A DNA stretch of 64,000 bases. It comes from Branchiostoma floridae. Lineage: Eukaryota > Chordata > Leptocardii > Amphioxiformes > Branchiostomatidae. The notes under the pieces were generated by a model. The model had not been told where the DNA came from. It made no database searches and was given only the letters and a program-made list of their open reading frames with translations. Below are positions 53,640-63,310 of this stretch, one piece after another (the first letter of the stretch is position 1; each line of letters opens with the position of its first letter). The position numbers and the translations under genes are program-made. The stretch spans positions 1,398,740-1,462,739 of the forward strand of contig NC_049980.1 of NCBI RefSeq assembly GCF_000003815.2, read 5' to 3'.

Positions 53640-54193
53640 GATACAAAATGTACATTGTCTCCAACCTGAGAAATGATTAATCCTTGTAATAAACTTGACA
53701 TTGGGAGATCTACAATGTATCTTGCAAGTCAAGCTCCACTGGGTGGGGAAAATGATCAACTGGAAAACCATGCCCCCAGGGAGACAATATGTAACAGTTG
53801 GGTTGCCTCATCCATTCTCACTTGACAAACATGGCAGTATGACAAATAAGGCAATGACATCGGTTTCTGGTGCATACAGCTACTCAAAGTAAAGATGCAC
53901 CAAGAAAATATAACCAATCAGCAATGAATAAAGATTGTTTGGTGTTGAATTCAACCTCATACCTGTGGTGAGGCCTTGTTTTAAAAGAAAATTAAAAGTA
54001 GGTTAGCTCTTTAAAACAGTTAATGAATAAAATCCATGCTTATACATTTTGTGACATTATGTCTTGATAATAAAACCACAATCAATCTAACTTAGTCAAT
54101 TACTTTATTGCAATAGCCTTTTGCCCATTACAGGATGAATCTTATAAGGATAAAAATAACATATACAAATGCCAAGACAGATATGCAAACAGT
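53640..54193. other. Unannotated sequence
   Basis: Nothing is recognised. Confidence 0.4.
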
Positions 54194-54194
54194 A

Positions 54195-54300
54195 CTGTAA
54201 AATTTAATGCAGAAACTTTTGTGTTGGTTTTATGTTTGTGTTTTTCACGGTGGCCACTGAACCGCGAATTCAAAACCATCGCCAACATTTTCCTTATGCA
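54195..54300. mobile_element. CTGTAAATGC palindromic MITE, half copy P5
   Basis: CTGTAAAATTTAATGCAG, GGTGGCCACTGAACCGCG and AACATTTTCC match the left half of P1. The right half is missing. The following 400 bp do not belong to the family. Confidence 0.65.
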
Positions 54301-54708
54301 AAGTCTGCTCGTGCCACCTACAGCACCCCTTCTGGCTACATCACATACTATACATTATCACAGTATAATGAAATGTATGAGGTACTTGCTATGGCAAATA
54401 CTTGCAAGACAACTTTTTTAGTTCCCATTTATTCATTCATTGTTTCTCCATACAACCTACTGTATAACACTATGCAGTAGAAAAGTAATGCAGTAACTGT
54501 ATTCAGAAGGTACCGGTAGGTACAGTTAGATCAGTGATAGTTGATCATGCCAGCACGGTGAAAGTCAAAAGCAGAGTGTTTACAGACTGAGTCTGTTTGT
54601 AGCACCCTTGCCGAGTAACCAGTAAAGGGTTTCCGACTAGCGGTTTGTATACAGGCGCCGGGTTTTCCACTACAGTATGCGACTACAGTACAGTACAGTA
54701 CTGTAAAT
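54301..54708. other. Unannotated sequence between P5 and P6
   Basis: Includes overlapping CAGTACAGTACAG repeats at 54690-54710. No gene is seen. Confidence 0.4.
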
Positions 54709-54710
54709 TC

Positions 54711-54810
54711 TTTAAGTTCGCGGAATGGCGCTACCGTGAACTCAAAACTATTGCGAACATTTTTTTACTGCCGTGAAATTTTATCCCCACAAACTTAAAT
54801 GCATTTACAG
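54711..54810. mobile_element. CTGTAAATGC palindromic MITE, short copy P6
   Basis: CTGTAAATTCTTTAAGTTCG to CAAACTTAAATGCATTTACAG, 100 bp, with both termini but a shortened centre. It is either an internal deletion derivative or the right part of P5 after rearrangement. Confidence 0.7.
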
Positions 54811-55348
54811 AGGCGATGATGCATACATAATACAATATATGGCATCAAAATCTACCACCAATGAAATTACAAGCTTGATCATTGTGTTAGTGAACAGTAT
54901 TTGTCATCTGATACTACCATGATGGCATAGCTTCAATTTGTACACCAACATCTTTTTTAAACTTCATTTTGGATTTTGGTAATGGTAAATTGTGCATTGA
55001 CTGTCATGGTGAACAGCTATGACTGTCAAACAGTTAAAGGCTGTTTAAAAGCAAAAGTGGCTTTTCATTATTAAAAGTATGATAATCAGTAATTAGATGT
55101 GCCCTCTCCCCTGATCCTTCCATCTGTCTGTGATACATCATGTCCTTTTAAAATCATCAGCATCTGTTCATAAAGCTTTTTGCTCCATATACCAATGATC
55201 CCCATTTCCTCTTCATTTATCTCGTCATCAATCATCATATCAATCCAAAGATGAGGATCTTGAAGAGTCCCAGGGTTCTTAGTACATACAGTGTACAGTG
55301 TGCATAGTTTTATTATTGTATATCTGGTAAGTTAGGCTTCATGCGCTA
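54811..55348. other. Unannotated sequence
   Basis: Nothing is recognised. Confidence 0.4.
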
Positions 55349-55350
55349 TA

Positions 55351-55812
55351 CAGTCAAACCTGTATTAGCGGCCACCTTTGCATACCGGCCACCTGGCCAT
55401 GGTGGCCACTTTTTGTCGGTCCCTTGGATTCGTAATGATTGAGAAATAGGCTTAGCGGCCACCCGTCCAACGCGGCCATGGCCACACGATTACCAGTCCC
55501 GTAGATACAGAAACACTGCCAATTACAGCCACGGCAGACGGCTGATATACAATCCAGCACGCGTTTGGTCATACAGCGGCCGTATCGTCGCCCGACGCCG
55601 GATTAAAAACCTCTTTATTTTCATATAATGTAATAATCATTGCAGTACATGTATAGTACTGTAGTATGTGAATTAAGATCAATGGGTACTAAAACCGTGT
55701 GTAACTTATTGCTTGTGGTCAATTAATCGGCACTTTCTCTATAGCGGCGACCTCTCTTTAGTGGCCAATTTTGACCAGTCCCTTGAGTGGCCTCTATAGA
55801 CAGGTTTGACTG
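55351..55812. mobile_element. Tc1/mariner (pogo-like) MITE, GCGGCCACC type
   Basis: Ends CAGTCAAACCTGTATTAGCG and TATAGACAGGTTTGACTG, flanked by TA (55349-55350, 55813-55814). Repeated GCGGCCACC...GTCCC words lie in both subterminal regions, as expected for transposase-binding sites. The centre has a GC-rich block (about 55440-55600) and an AT-rich block. 462 bp; the 72-codon frame inside is not a transposase. Confidence 0.85.
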
Positions 55813-55814
55813 TA

Positions 55815-56159
55815 CATGCACCTTTGATTTTACTTCAGGACTTACGATGAGTGCCTTGCACCCTCCCACCTTCTTTGCCATTTAATTGTCCCCAGACTGT
55901 TGCGAGACTAAGGCTCTGTTCAGATTCAAATTACATTTGGTATCAAATTCGATTCATTTGGATTGTTACCAAGTCGTGTATGTTCAGACCTATAAATTGC
56001 AACAATCCAACTGGTTAGAATCACGCAAACTGGTTCAAGTTTGATTTCTTGTTGTTTAGTGAAAATACACAAGGTACTTGTAGCATCATGACAATGGCGA
56101 AGGTCAACATCTTGACATTCACTCTTGGAGTTTTGGTCCGACACTTTCTTGTACAAAAA
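55815..56159. other. Unannotated sequence between two MITEs
   Basis: Nothing is recognised. Confidence 0.4.
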
Positions 56160-56161
56160 TA

Positions 56162-56653
56162 CAGTGAAACCTGTCCAATCAACCACCTGCCGTCAGAGGA
56201 CACATTGAAACAGTCCCGTCCATTTTTACATAGTTAAGACCCCCTCCCAAGCAACCACCTGTCTTCCCCAACCAGCAACCACTTTTTTACAGTCCCTAAG
56301 GAGCATTCAACCTGCCCTCACCAACAAAAATTGATTGACAGCAGCTAGCAGCCATTTTATTTGCGGAACTATGTGGGCACAGTTACCCTGAACTTTGAGA
56401 CTTCTTTTCCTTAGGTTTCCCTAGAAAACTTGTTCTGTTAATGTTATTCTATGTGTGTGTGAACGAATTAATGTGTATTGTTAGTTAGTATCACATGTAT
56501 TTACATACTTATTAAGCCAAGAGTACCATACATGCATCGATCATCCAACCATCGATCATTCGACCATCAACCAACTTGTCAGAAGCAACCACCTGTCCTG
56601 AGCAAGCATCTTTGCTCAGTCCCTTAATTGGTTGCTCAGGACAGGTTTGACTG
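56162..56653. mobile_element. Tc1/mariner (pogo-like) MITE, AACCACCTG type
   Basis: Ends CAGTGAAACCTGTCC and GGACAGGTTTGACTG, flanked by TA (56160-56161, 56654-56655). The word AGCAACCACCTGTC and partner CAGTCCC recur several times near both ends. The terminal 12 bp are nearly the same as in 55351-55812, but the subterminal repeats differ. Confidence 0.85.
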
Positions 56654-56655
56654 TA

Positions 56656-59023
56656 ATCAAGTTCTTAATCTTTTTGCGAACCATGTCCAGCTTATCTGAC
56701 AGACTCATAACTCACCCAACTAGCGCACTACTAGAACATGAGTGGGAAAAGAGTCCAAATCATTAGTAAGAGATATAGAGACAACCTGTACTGCAAGGAA
56801 ATTGTCCCAGTGCAATGAACCTGTAATTTCTATTGATAGATACAATGTATCCTCTTTTTTTACCCTGTCAAAACCCATGGAAGATTAGCTCCTCAAACAC
56901 TGTAACTTTCACTTTTCCGTGGCAATGTGACTGATACATCGCCAGTAATGTACCTGGCTTTGACATGCTGACTGATCACCTGTCAGTTCAATGGAGCAAT
57001 GGAAGAGGATTAACATCCACAGTGGAGATTCACCATCATAGCTCGCAACTCCCAACTGATTGATAGTGCTAATTTAAATGCTTGTATCTCTTTGAATGAA
57101 TTCATCTTTGATAATCACTTCAGTAGAATAGGCTTTTCTCCGTGTAGGCTAGAAGAATGTTGCATGTGCAGAAAAGAGTTGACCTTAATCATGTAGCGTA
57201 CACTGCACTGGTGAAGACTGGTGGATCACCCATGGATTACTCACCTGCATTATTCTCCCAGCAGTTGTCACCATGTAGTCCTGTTGATTAATAGCTTTAC
57301 AGCATGTAAACCTAAGATGGATCTGCTAGGTTGCACTTTAAGGTTAAAATGCTGGTGATCATGCAAGGTGTGCAGAAGGCAATCGGTTATCCTGTCATGG
57401 GAGGTTCATGTCAGGTGGATAACATGTTTCAGAACTGACACAACATTACTAGAGACAACCTGAGATTGTTATGTTTTTATCTTGTGTTACTGAGTTTTAT
57501 CTTAAATATCTGTGAACCAAGATAATAGACTATTTAGGCAGTACATGTTTCAGAACTTTAATGTCAACTCCATCATGGTGCAAGTTTTCCTATCAGCAAT
57601 CTGGTAGAGGTATCAATGAAGCCGTCTACATCAGAGCTTTACAACCATCCCTGAACAAGGATGGTGAGTACCAAAGATTTCCTGTAACTTATGATCCACT
57701 GCTCACTGAGTCACATGTTCTATCTGCATAAAGTGATGTTGCGGCAACAATTGATTGTTCATTCCTTGACAAAGACTGCAGTCAGAAGTTTGGGTGAGTC
57801 CAATTTTTGTGTTGGATATTACAGTTCAACTAGTTCAAGAAGCAAATAAATGGCTCTGGCCTGTTTATTAAGAAATGTCAGAACATTACAGACTGGAATT
57901 ATGATGGCAGACTTCATTGTGGTACAACTTTTCCCAGCACAGATGATGACGACATAGAAATTGATATATAATGGAATTCCACAGCTCACCTTTTCATTTT
58001 AGCATTTGGCTGTCACTGGCTCAAAAAGAGAAACTGCATACAGCTTAAACTTCGTAGGTAAACATTTCCTGATGTTTGATGAGGTATATTGATTCAATTC
58101 CTCATGGATTAGACATGGGATAGCTGCATATTAGTAAGAATCAGACGTCAAGTAGTAAAAAGTGAAAGTAAGGTAACACTTAAGTTAGATAGGAACCTAA
58201 AAGATTTCACGATGTGTATAATTTCTCACTTTTCCTACATTAAATCACTGTCTTGATTTGAGTGTGTAAACATGAAGTTTATTGAACTACAGAACTGCCA
58301 GCTGCTGTCAGCCAGGCAGGGCTAATAACAACCGGGTTCGACTCATTAAACTGCTGAATGAATAGATTGAAAGTGAAAGTGATGACAGATGGCACCAACT
58401 GTCATTCCTGGGTTAACGTGCCGTGAAACCGTAGGTCAAGGTCACATTGATTTTGAGTGAGGAAACTGGATCAATTCTTGAAGGACTTCCCCCTGGTGCT
58501 CTCCAGTTAGAGTAAATCTGGCCCTTACCTGGCTTCTGTCCCATGGAAATCTCACAGGGCAGGACTAATGGAATAACAGATCAGCCATGGGTAGAAATCC
58601 CCCCACTGAGAACTATCTATGGTTCGTAATGAAACCAGAGGGCAGGCTAGTTGTTCTTCCATATATGGGTTTTACAGATTTAATCACCTATTATTCCCTT
58701 TATATGTCTGAAATCAGATGGGTACAGAAGAAAGTTCGCAAGACATCGCCCTTAGTAGCAAAACTTGTAGACTGCAAAGAGGCTAACCGGGTATTGAATT
58801 CTAATTATAACTAATTAAAACTATAAATTGCTCAATAGAAATGATACTCTAAATAGATTCTTTGAGTGATGATCTAATGTAAGTGGATGTGCTGCGCCAC
58901 TGATTTTACTTGTTCTCTGTAGATGATGAGCAAATGAAAGTCAACGTGACAGTTTTTAATACATTAAGTCATGCATTATTATCCTTTATCATGCCAATGA
59001 GCTAGAACCAACATTAAAGTTTA
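56656..59023. other. Long unannotated stretch
   Basis: No gene or repeat family is recognised. GAAAGTGAAAGT-type words occur at about 58160 and 58370. Confidence 0.4.
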
Positions 59024-59829
59024 CATCTTGCAGGACTGATTTAAAAACTTGGCCACTGTAGTAGCTCTCCTAGGTGCTGATTTCTTGGCAGCTGTTTTTG
59101 CTTTCCTGGGTGCAGATTGCTTGGCTGTTGTAAAAGCTGTCCTGGGTACTGATTTCTTGGCTGTTGTAGATGCTGTCCTAGGTGCTGATTTCTTGGCTGT
59201 CCTGAGTGCTAATTTCTTGGCTGTTGTAGAAGCTGTCCTGAGTGATAATTTCTTAGTTACTGTCGTAGCTGCCCTGAGTGCTGATTGCTTGGTTGCTGTA
59301 GTAGCTGTGCTGGGTATTTGATTGCCATAGTAGCTGTGCTGGGTGCTTGGTTACTGTAATAGATGTGCTGGGCGTTTGGTTGCCGTAGTAGCTGTGCTGG
59401 GGTTTAGTTGCTGAAGTAGCTTTCCTGAGTGTTTGGTTGCTGTCGTAGCATTCCTAGGCTGTTGTGATATCTGTCCTAGATGCTGGTTTCTTGGTTGCTG
59501 TAATAGCTGTGCTGGGTGTTTGGTTGCCGTAGTAGCTGTGCTGGGGTTTAGTTGCTGAAGTAGCTTTCCTGGGTGTTTGGTTGCTGTCGTAGCATTCCTA
59601 GGCTGTTGTGATATCTGTCCTAGATACTGGTTTCTTGGTTGCTGTAATAGCTGTCTCAGTTGATGTCTGTTTGGCTTTTGTGAGATCGGTCTTGGGTGCT
59701 GGTTCCTTGGCTACTCTGCTAGCTCTCCTAAGTAAAGATTGCTTGGCTGTCGTAACAGCTTTTTTTGGTGCTGATTGCTTGGCTGTTGTAATATCTGTCC
59801 TTGGTGCTGATGTAGTTGTAGTTCTTGAA
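59024..59829 (-). pseudogene. Coding-like 36-bp minisatellite (Lys/Ser/Ala/Pro/Thr repeat), possible broken terminal exon
   Basis: The minus strand repeats a 12-residue unit like KKSAPRTASTTA. It is open from about 59829 to 59598, and again in another frame from about 59321 to a TAA at 59024. The minus strand before 59829 reads CTTCAATTTTATCTTAG, a fair splice acceptor, and an ATTAAA lies about 60 bp past the stop. The middle (59322-59597) is built of 22-, 28- and 29-bp units that break the frame. The basic, Ala/Pro/Ser-rich repeat resembles linker-histone-like tails or stalk repeats, but no protein can be named. The plus-strand reading is hydrophobic and unlikely. It may be a decayed exon, a spliced structure or plain satellite DNA. 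Confidence 0.35.
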
Positions 59830-59830
59830 C
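59044..59830. repeat. 36-bp minisatellite with a 144-bp higher-order duplication
   Basis: Units like GGTGCTGATTTCTTGGCTG, TTGTAGATGCTGTCCTA (36 bp together) recur over about 790 bp. Shorter 28-29-bp units fill the middle. The block from 59374 is repeated from 59518 (offset 144 bp, four basic units), with only about two differences seen over roughly 140 bp, so this duplication is recent. Confidence 0.93.
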
Positions 59831-60540
59831 TAAGATAAAATTGAAGATGATACTGATGATTTCTTGACCCTCGAGGCAGATGGAAAGACATATTGTGATG
59901 GCTTTTCAAGTTGTTCAGTCGCCAAGAAGTCTACAATAGATCTTAGATATCTGATCAACAAACACATAACTACCTCAAGCATGAAATAAGGCCCGGCTAT
60001 CTTGAGGCTTACCTTTTATTTTGCTTTGATAGCTCTTATCTTTGGAAATATATAAAAGTTTACTCTTCATAAGCCAGTATGGAGAAATGACTCATAGACT
60101 TGAAGCTCTACACTTATTATTGACACCCGAAGGAAAAGTAACTATCTCAAAATCTAAATGACTACACGGTGCAGCATATATGGCTTTGAGTTAATAGTGC
60201 GAGCTGTGTTCCGTATGTGTGTCTGCCTGCTTGTCTCTATGTATGACAAACTGAGGTATGCCCCAACTCTTTTTCAGGATTGTTTCTAGCTCTCCGTAAT
60301 CACAGAACTGTTGCTTACTATGGCTTACAATATACCTCTTTACATCTTCGAGCCATTTTATACCAGTGGAAATCTTCAGTCACTGCACATAGTGTTGTTG
60401 TATTAAATCCTTGAACAGCCCTTGAATCCCACCCTGGGTTTGGAATCTCTCTGTCATGCCAGCTCTATTAAAGATGAGAAATCTAACAACATTTTTACGT
60501 GCGTCATACTTGGTATGTCTTGTATCATTGCCAGCAGGTA
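59831..60540. other. Unannotated sequence
   Basis: Nothing is recognised. Confidence 0.4.
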
Positions 60541-61180
60541 TATAATTCAGCCAGCGGCTAGGTTGGATTGACTGTTGGCAAATGAAATGTATTCGATCAA
60601 GCGATAAGAAGGGGAAGGTTTTTATTCACACTCGAATAGAGAATTCATTTGCTGCCATTTAAATACAGGGACAACTTGGAAGCTGAGATCATCTTGCAAT
60701 TGTCTTTGAGACGTTTTCATCGCAGTTGCTCAGAGAGGTTATCACTGCAGCCCCAAACCAAATCTTCCATTAGATGGCTTTTAGAGACATTTGCAGATGC
60801 CGCAGACAATCAAGACGCAGTTGCACAAAATCATCATCACATATTTGTACATTCTGTAAATAGATAAGAAATCTGCAAATCAATGAGAACTGTGTGGGCT
60901 TATTGGAAAGTTGGTTGTTGATTGCGGTTGACTAGAAAACAGACAGCAGCAGATGACAAATGACGTCAACGTTAAGTGGTTAATGGACAACCTACCAGGC
61001 AATGGTCAAATGAAGGGATGTTAAATAAAGGCAGCTGAGTAGGCAATTGGTTTTAGTGTGGGTACCATAAATCTTCCCAAGACCGAACATTTTAATTGCT
61101 TGAGGAATGAAAAGGGTTAATCAGGGCTAATTGGGGTACTGAAGTGTTGAGAAAATAAATAATTATCAAGTAACTAGGAA
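60541..61180. promoter_or_regulatory. Possible conserved enhancer-like block
   Basis: Unique sequence with a perfect CRE palindrome TGACGTCA (60961-60968), GATAAG, TTAAGTGGTTAATGG (NKX- and homeobox-like), ATCAAAG/CTTTGAG-like words and GCTAATTGGGG. No ORF is credible. The density of motifs is suggestive but not tested. Confidence 0.3.
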
Positions 61181-61239
61181 TTCCTTTCTCTTATAGGATG
61201 TAACTCTCCTGCATTGGCAGAATTCAGACAAAGGGATTT

Positions 61240-61398
61240 ATTTATTTATTTATTGGTTTGGCTGCAACGAACACACAGCCAGGGCTGCCCAACTAGCCTA
61301 TGGCTATTACAAAGGGCTAGCCCTGCTGACAAACACATAAACAATACATATTAAAAAAGAACATTTTTATGTACATGGTGTAGGACAACTTACAACTT
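61240..61398 (-). mobile_element. 5'-truncated LINE tail with 12-bp target duplication
   Basis: Flanked by exact ACAAAGGGATTT (61228-61239 and 61399-61410). At the left is TTTATTTATTTATT, which is a (TAAA)n tail on the minus strand; then a 3' UTR with AGCCAGGGCTG and GGGCTAGCCCTG hairpin words. Only the last 159 bp of the element were copied. The style resembles the LINE tail at 4385. Confidence 0.85.
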
Positions 61399-61410
61399 AC
61401 AAAGGGATTT

Positions 61411-61929
61411 TTAAGTCATGCCTCAATAGTTGGCCTTGAACTTCACTGAATCTGTTATTCGTGTTGTGTTGTATCTGTAAATCTGTAAATGTTGTTTCAT
61501 CAGTTTGTTAGACCATGGGACCATGTATACATTCAACTTTTTCTTACTTACTGTTTTAGTTGTCTGCCAGGTGTGCTCTTTGCAGTGCAGACAGTAACAG
61601 TGTGAAGAAAGCAGTCTCAGATATCTTGCAGTGAAAAGAATGCACTTTTGAAAGTCTTTATCAAGTTATTATAGTTTGTTATGATTCCTGGTCAGAAAAT
61701 GAGCCTGTACTGCCAAGCTGACTTTGCTTTACGGTTAGATGAAATGCAGAACAGAGACTTTTTCTTGACCAGCGGCAGACCAGCAGCATACATTCAGGTA
61801 CAGGAATATACATGAAAAATACAGTAAAACACTATAATGAAAAACACTGTAAATGTAATTTAGTACGCAAATTAAGTGCAGATTTGCATAAATTGCAATC
61901 TCTGCCAAAGATACCTGCATGTTAGATAT
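61411..61929. other. Unannotated sequence
   Basis: Nothing is recognised. Confidence 0.4.
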
Positions 61930-62300
61930 TATGGAAATCTGTCGTTCCTATGTTCCGTTATGCTCCGTGGAAGGTTTTGACCAAAATGCCCCTGCAGTTC
62001 AATAGGAAGCTGCTAGGGGAGCCCAAACACACATCATTTCTGCCTTATATGACAAGCTATCTGCCACCAAAAAAAAATCAAGATCATAGCATGTTCAGGT
62101 CAAACGATACAAAAAATTGAAGTTCTGCTGCAGTATCAAGGTCACACACCAGGGGGTCCAAAATTGACCCTACTTTGTCTTTCAGACACCTACCCACATG
62201 CCAAATATCATTACAATCCATTCAGAGGTTTTAAAGTTATGCAGACACACAGACACACACACTAAAAACTATACCTCCTTTTTTCATGCTCCAGGTAAAA
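61930..62300. repeat. Dispersed repeat fragment ending in ACAGACACACACAC
   Basis: CCAAATATCATTACAATCC, TTCAGAGGTTTTAAAGTTATG and CAGACACACAGACACAC form a phrase that resembles the 3' ends of old LINE-like repeats in many marine animals. There is no coding part and no second copy in this window, so the class is a guess. Confidence 0.35.
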
Positions 62301-62379
62301 AGGCATGGATCTAATTACAACTATTCTGAGCAAAAACCCTTTGTTTAAGGGTTGCCAATGGCTGTTTTGACTCAGTTTG

Positions 62380-62680
62380 CGTTTCAACAACAGAGAATTG
62401 ATCCATAAACTTTACAGGTGGGATTGATAAGATTGAGCCGATTAATTTCCTGCTTCAATAGATAATGCTTGAAATGGGCCGGCGCAAAGGGACTGATTAA
62501 CTGAACCTTTGTCTGATGTATGGTGACTACGAATAATGGGGAAACAATAAGTGCACTGTTGGTAATTATACAGGCCTCATTGGTGATTCTAATGTGGAAA
62601 TATTCTCCCTTCAAGATGCATCAGAAGTTCTGTCTGAATTGATGTGTTTGAAACATGACACGCCTCATCACACTTGTGGC
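62380..62680. promoter_or_regulatory. Possible conserved non-coding block
   Basis: Homeodomain-, HNF- and SOX-like words (GATTAATTTCC, GGCGCAAAGGGACTG, ACTGATTAACTG, ACGAATAATGGGG, GGTAATTATAC). Unique sequence; minus-strand frame of 76 codons only. Confidence 0.25.
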
Positions 62681-63233
62681 TGTGAAAACGGTGTGTAAAT
62701 TTTCCTTTGTTGTCTACATTAACGTTTCATTGCCCTGTCATTCAAGTACATGTATGGTAAAAGATTGTCTACTCTAAAATGAATTTATGTAATGGCAGCT
62801 TGACAAACTTTATTCTATATCCCTCTATATCTTATGAAACTGATTAATATTACCTGAATCCAGTTAAGATCACTGAAAGCTCTTCCAGTAGCCCTGACAA
62901 AGAAGACAGAGTATAACGTCATATATAATGCAGTACAATGTATTTGCACTTTACGTTATATCTGTGACGCGAAAACGTTCGATGCGGGTGTTCTGGACCG
63001 GGCCATAACTTCCGTATTGCACAGGTTCGGAAGGCTTATCACACGGGCTCCGTTCAAATAAATCGAACTGTTTCAAGCGGGCCAAGTGCGGCGCCATCGA
63101 AAGTTCGAATACCTGATTCGGACGTTGGAACATTACTGTTGCAACACTTTTTGTTCGAGGGCACCAAATTTGTTCATTTTCTGGCACATTTCGCATCAAA
63201 ACGGGTTTTCTCAGGTGGGTATGACATAAATAA
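62681..63233. other. Unannotated sequence
   Basis: About 62960-63120 is CpG-richer than its surroundings (GACGCGAAAACGTTCGATGCG). No gene is supported. Confidence 0.4.
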
Positions 63234-63310
63234 AATACAGCACGGTGTATTCCGCATCACCCTCGGTCCCAGCCCTCCCGCGGGTGATACGGAATACACC
63301 GTGTTGTATT
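63234..63310. repeat. 77-bp inverted repeat, 29-bp arms
   Basis: Left arm 63234-63262 (CACGGTGTATTCCGCATCACCC core) and right arm 63282-63310 pair with two mismatches, around a 19-base loop TCGGTCCCAGCCCTCCCGC. The pairing continues weakly outward (TAAATA words on both sides). The size fits a pre-miRNA hairpin, but also a small foldback element. Confidence 0.85.

Noticed and set aside
59049-59321. Plus-strand hydrophobic repeat protein (LAVVxAVLGADF)
   Set aside because: It needs a non-ATG start, and the minus-strand reading of the same units is more plausible. It is probably a shadow frame.
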